A stretch of DNA of 41,495 nucleotides from Pseudomonadota bacterium (GCA_023428295.1 JAEYYV010000371.1:1-41495); one strand, 5' to 3'; shown: positions 1-8,336, counted from the first letter of the stretch. The notes: generated from the letters alone by a model not told the origin. Numbers and translations are program-made.

Positions 1-139
1 CAGGGATGTTGGGGTGGCGAGTCTTCGAGCCGGGGACACAAACGACATAGCCGGGTGAGCGCGAATGCGCGAACCCCGAGCACCACGAGGAACACTGACG
101 TATGAACAGACGACTGGTCAAACGAAGTGATCCTTGGGG
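1..139. other. Window edge, no gene assigned
   Basis: I see no convincing coding frame here. The short open stretches entering from the left edge on the plus strand stop within about 100 bases and cannot be identified. The region lies downstream of the 140-694 gene stop on the minus strand. It could hold the end of a gene cut by the window or a promoter for a gene outside it. Confidence 0.4.
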
Positions 140-694
140 TTAGTGCACCACGAAGCCGCCGCGCGGGAACTTGATCTCCGGCTGGTTCTTGTCGCGGTCT
201 TTGCCGCCGCCGCCGCCACCGCCGCCGCCGCCTTCTGACGATCCGCTCTGGCGCTCCGCGATCCGGAGGAGCGTCAGGTGCTTCATGTTCTTCTCGTCGA
301 TGACCGAGCCGCGCTCCGGGATCTTGATGCCGTTCGCGGTGAGCTCGGGCGTGAACAGGATCGGTGCCGCGGCGCCGTTGTAGCCGAGCTGCACGAACAC
401 GTCGGTCTCGAACTTCGTGCACTGCTTCTCGCAGCAGTGGAACTCGTGCGTGACGCGATAGAAGCCTTCGACCGGGAGCTCCTTGAGGAACGACGCGTCG
501 AAGTCGGTCCCGACCGTGGTTCCGCTCTCCGAGAACGTGCAGCGGTTCTGGTGCCAGCTCTTGGGCAGGTACACGCCAGGACCGGGATCTCCGTGATTGT
601 GGAAGTAGACGAGACGGCCGGGTTCGATCTGGCCGATCTGTTTGGTGGTCTTGTAGAGCCCGCAGTCCGGGATGTTTTTTCCGCTCACGAGCAC
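140..694 (-). CDS. Hypothetical protein with CC-C cysteine cluster and Gly10 tail
   Basis: A 184-residue soluble protein of unknown function, starting at a GTG (694-692). The longer open frame upstream is only antisense to the next gene. Residues such as 'GRLVYFHNHGDPGPGVYLP' and a cysteine cluster 'HCCEKQC' give it a distinctive core, which I associate from memory with hypothetical proteins of Myxococcota. No signal peptide or TM segment is visible. Near the C-terminus is a run of ten glycines (203-232), then a charged stretch and 'GGFVVH'. It is divergent from the 710 gene with only 15 bp between the starts, so the two promoters must overlap or sit inside the genes. No clear Shine-Dalgarno sequence decides the start. 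Function not assigned. Confidence 0.75.
   Translation of the reverse strand: MLVSGKNIPDCGLYKTTKQIGQIEPGRLVYFHNHGDPGPGVYLPKSWHQNRCTFSESGTTVGTDFDASFLKELPVEGFYRVTHEFHCCEKQCTKFETDVFVQLGYNGAAAPILFTPELTANGIKIPERGSVIDEKNMKHLTLLRIAERQSGSSEGGGGGGGGGGKDRDKNQPEIKFPRGGFVVH
203..232 (-). repeat. Poly-glycine codon tract (10 GGN codons)
   Basis: Ten consecutive glycine codons, nine GGC and one GGT, inside the C-terminal part of the 140-694 gene. A trinucleotide run like this is prone to slippage, so tract length may vary between strains. Confidence 0.9.
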
Positions 695-709
695 AGGGTA
701 GTCTGAGGC

Positions 710-1216
710 ATGGCACGCGTGAAGAGCGATGCAGTGCTCGCAGAGCTGAAGGCGTACGGGTTGGCGTTTCCGGGCGCGCACGAGAAGGCACCGTGGCCGG
801 GGCACAACGACGTGGCGGTCAAGGACAAGACGTTCGTGTACCTGAACGCTCCGGGCGAACCGCTCGGCATCGGCTGCAAGCTGCCCTCGTCGAGCAACGT
901 GGCGCTGATGCTGCCGTGGGTGAAGCCGATGGAGTACGGCATGGGCAAGAGCGGGTGGGTGAGCGCGACGCCCCCGGCTGATCAGCCAGCTCCGATCGAG
1001 ATGTTCAAGGCGTGGATCGACGAGAGCTATCGCGCGCAGGCGCCGAAGAAGCTCGTCGCGCAGCTCGGCGCGGCTCCTGCGACGAAGAAGGCGCCCGCGA
1101 AGAGAGCGCCTGCGAAGAAGGCGTCCGCGAAGAAGGCGCACGCGAAGAAAGCGCCCAGGAAGACGGCGCCCGCGAAAGTGAAGAAGACGGCGAAGAAGAC
1201 GGCGAAGAAGACGTAG
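710..1216 (+). CDS. MmcQ/YjbR-fold protein with histone H1-like C-terminal tail
   Basis: 168 residues from ATG at 710. Residues 1-115 match the MmcQ/YjbR family, a CyaY-like fold often annotated as DNA-binding: 'GLAFPGAHEKAPWPGHNDVAVKDKTFVYL' pattern, then the Trp/Pro-rich core and a C-terminal helix 'MFKAWIDESYRAQAPKK'. From about residue 120 to the end the protein becomes a Lys/Ala/Pro tail of PAKK/AKKA repeats, as in eukaryotic H1 and bacterial histone-like tails. The fold is family knowledge; the tail is directly visible and suggests nucleic-acid binding by charge. It is convergent with the M14 peptidase gene, the two stops being one base apart. Confidence 0.85.
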   Translation: MARVKSDAVLAELKAYGLAFPGAHEKAPWPGHNDVAVKDKTFVYLNAPGEPLGIGCKLPSSSNVALMLPWVKPMEYGMGKSGWVSATPPADQPAPIEMFKAWIDESYRAQAPKKLVAQLGAAPATKKAPAKRAPAKKASAKKAHAKKAPRKTAPAKVKKTAKKTAKKT

Positions 1217-1217
1217 G

Positions 1218-2726
1218 TCAGTACGCGCGCCAGATCGGGAACTCGTCGCCGGCGGCGGGCGCGCCGAGGAGGCCGTTCTCGATCGCGCCGTCGTCGGACT
1301 CGGGCTCGCACAGATAGACCGCGATCGCGCCCGACGCGTGATCCGTACGCACGACGCGCGAGCCCTCGGGCAACGCGCGCGTTTGACGACGCCACGAGAC
1401 CTGCAAGTCGCCGACCTCGGAGGCCTCGAGGATCTTGCGACCACCCTCGGTCCCGAAACCCTCGACGGTGGCGACCTCCACCTCGCGCGAGCCCTCGGCG
1501 GGCGTGCTCGCGATGCCGTGTCGCGCGAGGTGCTCGGCGACGCTCGGCGGCACGATGTACGCGGGCGGGCGATCGATCACCGTGGTCCCGATGAAGTTCG
1601 AGAAGTACGGGATGCGTACGCTGGTCGGCGCGCCGTCGAGCGTGCGCGGGGACATCGTTGGGATCTCGATCGGATCGGCGAACGGCTCGAGCTTGTAGCG
1701 AACCGCGATCTTGTCGCGCGGGTTCTGGCTCGACACGACGACCTGCATGACGTCGTCGGCGTTCGCGTTCACGTACGTGAGCGCCTCGAGGATCGTCGCG
1801 TACGTCGCGTGCACGCGATCGGGGAACGAGAGGTACGAGTAGCACTCGAGCAGGAGATCGAGACGGTTCGAGAGTCCGCGATAGTTGGAGCCGAAGCGCG
1901 GGTTGTGCGGATACGTCATCCAGCCTTCCGCCACAGGCGCCGCGGGATCCGCGTCGCGACGCCCGTCGAGTGCGCGCTCGTCCTCGACGAAGTTGCCGTA
2001 CCAACCCGCGAGCACGCCGTGCTTGTCGATCAGCGCTTGCGTGACGACCGGCATCATCTTCTGCCGCATGTACGCGATCGGCTCCGCGCGGCCGGACTCC
2101 ACCGTGTGCGGAATGTCGTAGGTCATCCACATGCGGTGCACCGAGCCGTTCGTCGCGTGGGTGTCGATCGTCAGCTCGGGCAACCACACTTGCACCACGC
2201 GCGATTGCAACAGCTGCATCTCGAGCGCCTGCTGGCGCATGTAGTCGCGGTTGAGGTTCACGCCGATTCCGTTGACGCGCGTGCCGACCTTCTTGGGCCC
2301 GATCTGCCCCTCGAGGCGCGGCAGGTTCAGCGTGCGGTTCTCCGGCGAGATCGCGTCGTTTCCGTCGGGATTGAACAGCGGAACGATGACGAGCGTGACC
2401 TTCTCGATCAGGTGCGCGTGTGTCCCCGCGAGGATGTCGCGGATCAGCATCTGACACGCCTCTTTGCCCTCGACCTCGCCAGCGTGAATGCCGTTGATGA
2501 TCAACACGACCGGCAGCCCACGCGCGCGAGACTCGGCCGGCGTCGTGATGCCGTGCGCGCTCATCACCACGAGCGGGAGCTCGCGTCCCTGCGGGCTCGC
2601 ACCGAACGATGTCAGATGAAACCGCGGATCGTTCTTGCTCGCGATCGCCGCGAGGAACTCCATCACGTGCGCGTGGAGCGAGGTTTCTTCGTACGACGTG
2701 GCTTCGGCGCGAGTCTGCGGATGCAT
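1218..2726 (-). CDS. M14-family zinc carboxypeptidase
   Basis: 502 residues if started at the ATG at 2726; an upstream in-frame start at 2744 adds six residues. The M14 zinc site is visible: H81-x-x-E84 in 'NGIHAGEVEGKE' and H190 in 'IDTHATNGSVH' supply the metal ligands, 'NLNRDYM' (158-163) carries the substrate-carboxylate Asn-Arg pair, and E294 in 'LLLECYSYLSF' is a good candidate for the catalytic glutamate. No signal peptide is seen, so the enzyme may be cytoplasmic. A C-terminal region of about 170 residues extends past the catalytic domain. It is the last gene of a leftward block beginning with the aldo/keto reductase. Substrate unknown; it could trim peptides or amide-linked cell-wall material. 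Confidence 0.88.
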   Translation of the reverse strand: MHPQTRAEATSYEETSLHAHVMEFLAAIASKNDPRFHLTSFGASPQGRELPLVVMSAHGITTPAESRARGLPVVLIINGIHAGEVEGKEACQMLIRDILAGTHAHLIEKVTLVIVPLFNPDGNDAISPENRTLNLPRLEGQIGPKKVGTRVNGIGVNLNRDYMRQQALEMQLLQSRVVQVWLPELTIDTHATNGSVHRMWMTYDIPHTVESGRAEPIAYMRQKMMPVVTQALIDKHGVLAGWYGNFVEDERALDGRRDADPAAPVAEGWMTYPHNPRFGSNYRGLSNRLDLLLECYSYLSFPDRVHATYATILEALTYVNANADDVMQVVVSSQNPRDKIAVRYKLEPFADPIEIPTMSPRTLDGAPTSVRIPYFSNFIGTTVIDRPPAYIVPPSVAEHLARHGIASTPAEGSREVEVATVEGFGTEGGRKILEASEVGDLQVSWRRQTRALPEGSRVVRTDHASGAIAVYLCEPESDDGAIENGLLGAPAAGDEFPIWRAY

Positions 2727-2783
2727 CGACGATCGAGATACCACGTCGGTGCGCGCGTTCGGCTCGGAGCGTCGGGCTTCGCT

Positions 2784-3503
2784 CTAGCGCCGGCGTTTCG
2801 TCCTGCTGCGCGGTGGGATGTGCCAGCCCTTCGGGCCGAGCATCTCCAGCTCGGTGCGGATCGCTTTGTCGAACGTCGAGTTCACCTTCTTCGGTGCTCC
2901 CGCGAGCTCGATCACGCCGCGCCTGTCGAGGTGATTCTCGTACGAGGGATCCACGCCGCATCGCCAGAGCTCGAGCCCCCGCACACGCTTGTGCATGATC
3001 TTGTACGCGTCTGGAGCGGGAACACGCCCGGGCTCGCGCCACCACGTGAGCGGAAACGGATAGCCGTGCACCGTATCCGCGTACATCGTGATGAGGCCGA
3101 AGCCGGGACGCGCGTGGCGCTCGGCCGCGAGCCATGCGCTCCGCTGCGCCGGCGTATAGCCGAGGAGCTCGCCGAGCGTCGCTTCGTGCTCGAAGGTCCA
3201 CGGCGACTGCGACAAGTGCTTCTGCAGCGGCCCGACGAGCGCTGCATTCTCTGCGCGGTGCACGAAGATATTCGTCGTGCCCTTGCGCGTGATGACCGTG
3301 ACGGCGAGTCCACGCTTCTTGGCTGGCGGTTCGATCTCGGCGAGGTCTTCGGCGAAGCCACGCCGATCGGTCGCGAAGAACGAGATCGGCTTCTTGCCGC
3401 GTGCGATTGCATCGAGCTCGGTAGCCAGCGTCTTGAAGACCGGCGTTCGCTTGTCGTCGACGAACTTCCAGTTGTGGATCTTCTTGTCGATCTTCGATGG
3501 CAC
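2784..3503 (-). CDS. Hypothetical protein, 239 aa
   Basis: A 239-residue protein from ATG at 3503, ending in a very basic 'RSRTKRRR' tail. No signal peptide or TM segment is seen. The central part is rich in Trp and Tyr ('ITMYADTVHGYPFPLTWW'). I do not recognise a family. It begins 12 bases after the stop of the upstream membrane-protein gene, so the two are probably co-transcribed. The GC3 pattern and lack of internal stops support coding. Confidence 0.7.
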   Translation of the reverse strand: MPSKIDKKIHNWKFVDDKRTPVFKTLATELDAIARGKKPISFFATDRRGFAEDLAEIEPPAKKRGLAVTVITRKGTTNIFVHRAENAALVGPLQKHLSQSPWTFEHEATLGELLGYTPAQRSAWLAAERHARPGFGLITMYADTVHGYPFPLTWWREPGRVPAPDAYKIMHKRVRGLELWRCGVDPSYENHLDRRGVIELAGAPKKVNSTFDKAIRTELEMLGPKGWHIPPRSRTKRRR

Positions 3504-3515
3504 GAGCGCGTGATA

Positions 3516-3875
3516 CTACGCGATTCCAGCGACCACGCCATACGCGACGATGGCGATGCCCGCCGTGTTCAGCACCGCGTTGATCGACGCCATCACCCAG
3601 CCGGTCGACTTCTCCGCGAACTGATCGCCCGTCCTGCGCAGCCAGTTCACGATGCCCGACAGATCCTGAAACACCGACGCGGCGACGAGCAGCGCAGCGC
3701 CCGCGACGGCAAGCGCGTGCGAGAGCTTCGCGAACTGCAACGCGAACGCACAGCCGAGCAGCAAGATGCCCTCTTGCAGCGAGACCTCGTGCGCGACGAG
3801 CAGCCAGCGATGCGGCTCCATCGGCCCCTTCAGGCGCTTCAGCGAAAGCACCCAACCGAGCGCGTACGAGAGCAC
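3516..3875 (-). CDS. Small integral membrane protein
   Basis: 119 residues from GTG at 3875, with three or four hydrophobic segments (around residues 1-12, 30-50, 52-68 and 95-118). The reading frame stays open upstream to the stop codon of the preceding lipoprotein gene (3945-3947). It would encode 23 more residues, including the hydrophobic 'IKILVLGGIGNL', but contains no ATG, GTG or TTG. The first TM helix looks truncated at the GTG start, so translation may begin at a rare initiator (CTG at 3944 or an ATC/ATT codon). Function unknown. Confidence 0.7.
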   Translation of the reverse strand: MLSYALGWVLSLKRLKGPMEPHRWLLVAHEVSLQEGILLLGCAFALQFAKLSHALAVAGAALLVAASVFQDLSGIVNWLRRTGDQFAEKSTGWVMASINAVLNTAGIAIVAYGVVAGIA

Positions 3876-3944
3876 CAGATTGCCGATGCCGCCGAGGACT
3901 AGAATCTTGATAGCGAGCGGGTCGATAACACCACGATACCGCAG

Positions 3945-5555
3945 CTACCGCTCGTCGTGGCCGATGTCGACGCTCTGCCCGGAGGGCCGCGCATCTCCCT
4001 CGAAGTCGTACGCCGGAGCGTCTGTCGCATTACCGCGATCGATGCACGGTGACTGGCTGCCGATGTGCCACGAGCTATCGAGGCGCGGATCGCCTTCGTC
4101 GTTCTTCGCGGCCGAGACCCCGCTCGCCGACTCGAACACGAGGATCGAGTTGTAGTTGATCGGGATGTTGTTGGCGGTGACCTCGCGATAGATCGTGTCG
4201 CTGCGGAACGACGCAGTGGAGAACGTGAACAAGTTGGCGTTCACGAACACCGGATGGATCGTCCTGCCGTTTGTCGGCTCCTCGCGGATGCCATAGCGAT
4301 CGGAGTTGGCGCCGCCGGCCAGGATGTTGTTGCTGATGCGTCCGACGGTGCCGGTGAGCTGATTGTTGTTTCCGATCACGAGCACGACGGCAGAGCTCAG
4401 GTTTCGCGGCGCGCCGGCACCTGCGGGACCGGAGCCACCACCGTCGAAGTAGTTGTTCGCGACGGTCACGGTGCCCGCGGGAGCCTCGAGCTCCGCGAGG
4501 ACGAGCCCCGCGGTTCGCTGTCCGCGCGGCGCGATCACGATGTTGTTGGTGAGCGTCGTCGTCGCACCCTCGACGAAGATGCCGGCGCACCACGACGTGG
4601 TCTGCGTGCACGAGCCGGTCGCTGTCCGATCGAGGTTGACGCGGTTGCGATCCACGATGACCGGCGAGTTGATCTGGATGCCCGTGTTGGACCCCATCGT
4701 CGACGAGCCAGTGGTGACGTCGTTGTTCGTGATCTTCGAGCCTGTCGCCGCGCGCACGGCGTAGATGCCGATCGATCGGCGCCCGGCGCCGCTGCGAATG
4801 ACGTTGGACTGGAGCGTGACCAGCGACGTGACGCTCGGGCTGGTGCTCTCGATCGCCACGCCGATGGATTGGCTCGCCGCGCCGCTCGAGATGATATTGT
4901 TCTCGATGAGCACGCCCGCCGCGTCGGTCGTTCCGCGCACCGCGATGCCGATCGAGCGATTGTTTGCCTCGCCGGCGTTGCCGCTCGTAGCCATGGCGGT
5001 GATCGTGTTGCCGCGAATCGTCGGCGAACCACCGTCGAGCGTCAGGGCCACGGAGCCGCTCGCTGACGTGGGCGTGCCGAAGAAGCCCTCGATCGTGAAG
5101 CCCGAGAGCAGCGTCGCTCGCGTGACCCCCGACTTCGCGACGACGCCCTCGAGGTCCGGGTTCTCGATCGTCGACGCGTAGGTCCGGATGTCACGCGCCC
5201 AGTCGCACGCCATCGTGTTGCACTGATGTCCGCCGAGGAGATCGATCCCTTCGACGAGCGTGACCTTCTCGACGTAGCGCCCCTCCGCGACGATCACCGA
5301 GCGTTCTCCGCCGAGCATCATCGCGTTCGCGATGCCCTTGCCGATCGTCTTCACGGGCGAGTCCTCCGTGCCCATGTTCGCGTCGTCGCCGGTCAGCGCC
5401 GAGACATACGCGCCGATCGGTGCGACCGGAGCATCCGGCTCGACACCAGCGTCCTCGCAGTCCGTCGTGCACATCGGCGATGCATCGAGATCCGTCCCGG
5501 AGTTGTCATCACCGCAACCGCACGCCAGTACGGCAACCAGCAGGATCCTGCGCAT
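3945..5555 (-). CDS. Lipoprotein with DUF1565/pectate-lyase-like parallel beta-helix
   Basis: 536 residues with a lipoprotein signal peptide (lipobox ending at Cys12, 'VLAC'), then an acidic linker. The mature N-terminus carries the motif 'YVSALTGDDANMGTEDSP' followed by 'KTIGKGI', typical of DUF1565 proteins. The body is built of repeated strands of the type 'I.NN.I..G....' (for example 'GVLIENNIISSG'), a right-handed beta-helix as in pectate-lyase-like folds. It ends with 'SPCIDRG' and 'DFEGDARPSGQSVDIGHDE', a common close for this family. Probably a surface lipoprotein; no catalytic residues can be named. It starts 12 bases after the aldo/keto reductase stop. Confidence 0.88.
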   Translation of the reverse strand: MRRILLVAVLACGCGDDNSGTDLDASPMCTTDCEDAGVEPDAPVAPIGAYVSALTGDDANMGTEDSPVKTIGKGIANAMMLGGERSVIVAEGRYVEKVTLVEGIDLLGGHQCNTMACDWARDIRTYASTIENPDLEGVVAKSGVTRATLLSGFTIEGFFGTPTSASGSVALTLDGGSPTIRGNTITAMATSGNAGEANNRSIGIAVRGTTDAAGVLIENNIISSGAASQSIGVAIESTSPSVTSLVTLQSNVIRSGAGRRSIGIYAVRAATGSKITNNDVTTGSSTMGSNTGIQINSPVIVDRNRVNLDRTATGSCTQTTSWCAGIFVEGATTTLTNNIVIAPRGQRTAGLVLAELEAPAGTVTVANNYFDGGGSGPAGAGAPRNLSSAVVLVIGNNNQLTGTVGRISNNILAGGANSDRYGIREEPTNGRTIHPVFVNANLFTFSTASFRSDTIYREVTANNIPINYNSILVFESASGVSAAKNDEGDPRLDSSWHIGSQSPCIDRGNATDAPAYDFEGDARPSGQSVDIGHDER

Positions 5556-5567
5556 GGCGAAATCCTC

Positions 5568-6407
5568 TCATCGTCCGGCGGCGTTGACTACGGCCAGCTC
5601 GTCGGCGTCGAGCATCAGATCGTGAATCGCCAGGTCCTCGCGCATGTGGACAGGATCACGCGTCCCCGTGAGGGGCAGCATCCCCACCTGCTGCGCGAAG
5701 CGGAACACGATCTGCTCGGGCGTCCGGCCGCGACGCCGTGCGAGCTCGGAGACTGCAACACTCGACAGCACCGCGCGATTGGCCGTGAGCAGCGAGAAGC
5801 CCTGGTAGACGATGCCGTTGTCGTCGCACACAGCGCGCACGTCGCGATCCCACCCGCGCGCCGCGTAGCAGCGGTTCTGCACGAAGGCGGGCGCGACCTC
5901 TGCGAACGCGACGATGTCGGCCACCTGCTGCGCCGTCACGTTGGACACGCCGAGAAGCTTCACGCGCCCACTCGCGCAGATCGCTTCCATCGCGCGCCAC
6001 GCCGCGTGGTCGTCGGGACCGAGGCCATCGCGCCGCGACGGACCGTGCAACACCAGCGAATCGATCCACGTGACCCCGAGATGCTCGAGCGACTTCTCGA
6101 AGCTCTGCGCGACCTGCGTCGCGATCGGCGCCGATGGATCGTACGGCAATCGCTGATCCTGGCCGTCCCGAAACGTGAACTTCGTCTGCAGCAACAGGTC
6201 CTCGCGGCGCACGAAGCCCTCGCGGATCTTCGCCTCGAGCGCGCGCCCCACGCCCTCCTCGAAGTAGTGCTTGCGCTGGTTCGCCGTGTCGATGCCGCGA
6301 AACCCCGCATCTAGCGCCTCGACGACGTGGCCCTCGGTGGCGCCCTCCTTCCAGGCCGTCCCATAGAGGAACGACGGGACTCGCACACCTCTCACGTTCA
6401 TCGTCAT
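5568..6407 (-). CDS. Aldo/keto reductase
   Basis: 279 residues from ATG at 6407. The frame remains open upstream, but that part is antisense to the next gene. The catalytic tetrad of the family is recognisable: D40 in 'GFRGIDTA', Y48, K76 in 'LLQTKF' and H121 in 'DSLVLHG'. The later 'GVSNV' and 'FRFAQQVGMLPLTGT' stretches fit the NADP(H)-binding half of the TIM barrel. It probably reduces a carbonyl substrate in the cytoplasm; the substrate cannot be told. First gene of the leftward block down to 1218 and divergent from the 6441 gene, with 33 bases between the starts. Confidence 0.9.
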   Translation of the reverse strand: MTMNVRGVRVPSFLYGTAWKEGATEGHVVEALDAGFRGIDTANQRKHYFEEGVGRALEAKIREGFVRREDLLLQTKFTFRDGQDQRLPYDPSAPIATQVAQSFEKSLEHLGVTWIDSLVLHGPSRRDGLGPDDHAAWRAMEAICASGRVKLLGVSNVTAQQVADIVAFAEVAPAFVQNRCYAARGWDRDVRAVCDDNGIVYQGFSLLTANRAVLSSVAVSELARRRGRTPEQIVFRFAQQVGMLPLTGTRDPVHMREDLAIHDLMLDADELAVVNAAGR

Positions 6408-6440
6408 GCATCCGATCCTACGCTCGTGTACGTTCGGGGC

Positions 6441-7130
6441 GTGGCGCTGCAAGACAAGTTCGAGCGACTCGCCGCCATCCGCGGTGACACCACCAAGGGG
6501 CTTCCAGACTCGGCGTGGAAGGCAAACCTCGACGACCAAGATCCAGACACGCTGTTGCGTGCCGCGATCGCTGCGACTCGTCAGCTCGTGCTCCCCGAAT
6601 GGGAGAGCAAGCGCGTCGATGATCGCCGTCCTCAACTCGCGTTGGAGGCCGCCGAAGCGTGGCTCGCGTCCAAGAGCCCCGATGCGCTCGCCAACGCAAA
6701 GGCCACCGCCAAGGACTGTACGGCTGCCCGCAACGAGACGTTCGGCAACGACCATCGCATCCCAGAAGCGGCCCGCGCCTGCGCGTGGTCCTGCGGTGCC
6801 AAGGACAACGCGCACGTCTGGGAAGCGTTCGGCGCGATCGAGGAGGAGCTCCTCGCACGCGTGCAGCTCGTGGCCGAGTACCACCGCGCGCCCGAGCAGC
6901 GACGCAACCTGCTCGCGGTCATCCGCCGCACGCTCGAGCCACCACCGGTCGAGGCCCCCAAGGAGACCGGCCCCGTGCCCTACTCCGCGAGCGGGTCATT
7001 CACCGTCGGGCAGGTGCTCACGCACGTGAAGTTCGGCAAGCTCGTCGTGACCGTCGCCGGCCCCACCACCATCGACGTCACGCTCGAAGACGGCACGACA
7101 AAGCGCCTCGCGCACAAGCCGAAGCCCTAG
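6441..7130 (+). CDS. Hypothetical protein with C-terminal small-barrel domain
   Basis: 229 residues from GTG at 6441, chosen because the open frame upstream of it is antisense to the aldo/keto reductase gene. The first 190 residues are predicted helical, with 'WLASKSPDALANAKATAKDC' and a Cys/Trp patch ('ARACAWSCGAKD'). The last 45 residues, 'FTVGQVLTHVKFGKLVVTVAG..' plus 'DGTTKRLAHK', resemble the short beta-barrel tail ('GDxVxHxKFGxGxVxxxxxxxIxVxFxDGxxKxLxH') that recurs at the ends of many myxobacterial proteins. Function unknown. Confidence 0.8.
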   Translation: MALQDKFERLAAIRGDTTKGLPDSAWKANLDDQDPDTLLRAAIAATRQLVLPEWESKRVDDRRPQLALEAAEAWLASKSPDALANAKATAKDCTAARNETFGNDHRIPEAARACAWSCGAKDNAHVWEAFGAIEEELLARVQLVAEYHRAPEQRRNLLAVIRRTLEPPPVEAPKETGPVPYSASGSFTVGQVLTHVKFGKLVVTVAGPTTIDVTLEDGTTKRLAHKPKP

Positions 7131-7540
7131 CGCGCCCAGACACATCCACGCCGTCGCGCCGTGCGCCCCACGCGGCAATGCGCTGTCCTCCCCTCCGCGG
7201 ATCGAAGCGCAATGCAGCGACGCGCGATGCAGCGACGCGCGATGCGGCGAGAGCAGGCCGAGGCGCGAGAGCAACGCCGCCCCCTCGAGCCCGAGCGAGT
7301 CCGCAGCGCCCGCGGTCGACCGTACGAGCAGGGCGAAACCGCGCGAGGATTTCGAGCGAGTGGTCGAGGAGGTCGGCGTTGCGCAGCGACTCGGCCCGTG
7401 CGCCGCACGCACGCGTCCTGCCCGGCGATGCCGCGGCGCGCCGATGCAGCGACGCGCTGCCACCACGCGGGCCGAGCGCGGACGCACGAAAACGCCGGAC
7501 GATCGCTCGTCCAGCGTGGGTGTTCGTGACTGAAGGCTGA
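7131..7540. other. 410-bp gap between convergent genes
   Basis: This lies between the stops of the 6441 and 7541 genes. Open frames exist on both strands (7161-7529 plus; roughly 6996-7487 minus), but their products are Arg-, Ala- and Ser-rich without a recognisable domain and look like high-GC noise. The region contains a 15-bp tandem repeat and a distant third copy. No clear intrinsic terminator was found. Confidence 0.5.
7212..7250. repeat. 15-bp tandem duplication (ATGCAGCGACGCGCG)
   Basis: Two perfect head-to-tail copies at 7212-7226 and 7227-7241, followed by a degenerate partial copy. A further 14-base match begins at 7444. It lies in non-coding sequence between convergent genes. Confidence 0.8.
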
Positions 7541-8008
7541 CTACTTCAGCGCTTCGTCGACGTCCTTCTCGAGCTGATCCCAGCTGTTGTTCACGTCGGA
7601 CTTGAACGCGTCCCAGTTCGCTTCCGTGCGGTCGCCGATCGTCGAGAGCTTGCTCTTCGCCTCGTCACGACGCGCGCGGTAGTTGGCCGCGAGCTCCTTC
7701 GACTTCGCGTCGCCCTTCGCCTCGAGCTGATCGATCTTCGTGTTCAGCGCCGTGATGCGCTCGTCCACGGCCTTCTCGAAGTCCGCGCGAGCCATCGCGA
7801 GATCCTGCTGCGCAGCTTTCACGTCCCGCTGCTCCTCCACGACGTCCTTGCGCTCCTCATTGACGTCCTTCATCTCGTCGCGGACGTTCTCTTTCGCCTC
7901 TTGAACCTTCTCGGCCGCACCTTCGGTGTCGCCTCTGTCCTTCTTGCAACCCATGCCGAAGACGAGCGACGTCGAGAGAAGTGCGGACCAAAGCATCGTG
8001 CGTTTCAT
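7541..8008 (-). CDS. Coiled-coil lipoprotein
   Basis: 155 residues. The ATG at 8008 is preferred over two upstream in-frame starts because a GGAGG lies eight bases before it. The N-terminus 'MKRTMLWSALLSTSLVFGMG' ends at a lipobox Cys, followed by a lysine. The mature protein is almost entirely charged heptad-like helix (residues 35-150, Glu/Lys/Asp/Arg-rich), resembling apolipoprotein- or YtxH-like coiled coils. Probably anchored in the periplasm to the inner or outer membrane; role unknown. Confidence 0.85.
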   Translation of the reverse strand: MKRTMLWSALLSTSLVFGMGCKKDRGDTEGAAEKVQEAKENVRDEMKDVNEERKDVVEEQRDVKAAQQDLAMARADFEKAVDERITALNTKIDQLEAKGDAKSKELAANYRARRDEAKSKLSTIGDRTEANWDAFKSDVNNSWDQLEKDVDEALK

Positions 8009-8016
8009 GATCATTG

Positions 8017-8021
8017 CCTCC
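8017..8021 (-). promoter_or_regulatory. Shine-Dalgarno GGAGG for the 8008 start
   Basis: GGAGG on the minus strand with an eight-base spacer to ATG 8008. It leaves only two bases before the alternative ATG, so it decides the start of the coiled-coil lipoprotein. Confidence 0.75.
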
Positions 8022-8162
8022 ACCGCAGTAGAGATCACGATGCGTGCCGACGCCGGAGACTGCAGTTAGCGGCGTGTGCTGCGGTGAAGCGTGCTCTCAC
8101 GCACGGGAGCCTCGCCGCTGCCACGTGCGGTGCTTGTCACCACTTCGCGACACATGAAACGC

Positions 8163-8315
8163 CTACGGCTTCTTTGCAGCCTCGGCCTCGGCGAGCTTCG
8201 CTTCGACTTCGCGAGTGTGCTCGCTTCCGAGCTTCTCGGTCATCTCGCGGAGCGCGCGACGTCCCTCGAGCGGCGTGATCTTCTGTTTCGCCAAGTCGAC
8301 GCAGATGAGGCACAT
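8163..8315 (-). CDS. Small CxxC protein, 50 aa
   Basis: A 50-residue frame from ATG at 8315 to TAG at 8163. The product opens with 'MCLICVDLAKQKITPLEGRR' and continues as a charged amphipathic helix ending 'AEAEAAKKP'. Cys2 and Cys5 form a CxxC pair at the extreme N-terminus. The pattern 'MCLICv.la...it..E.rra..Em' is one I recall from small uncharacterised myxobacterial proteins. It sits 21 bases after the stop of the 9455-8337 lipoprotein gene, in the same direction. No strong Shine-Dalgarno sequence. Function unknown; the cysteines could bind metal. Confidence 0.72.
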   Translation of the reverse strand: MCLICVDLAKQKITPLEGRRALREMTEKLGSEHTREVEAKLAEAEAAKKP

Positions 8316-8336
8316 GCCGCGACTGTACACGACCGA

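Noticed and set aside
1027..3855. 942-codon open frame on the minus strand and 854-codon open frame on the plus strand (1338-3902)
   Set aside because: Both span several recognised genes in other frames; products are Arg/Ala-rich without domains, as expected from very high GC.
7161..7529. 122-codon frame in the 7131-7540 gap
   Set aside because: Arg/Ala-rich, repeats-derived, no ribosome site, no domain.
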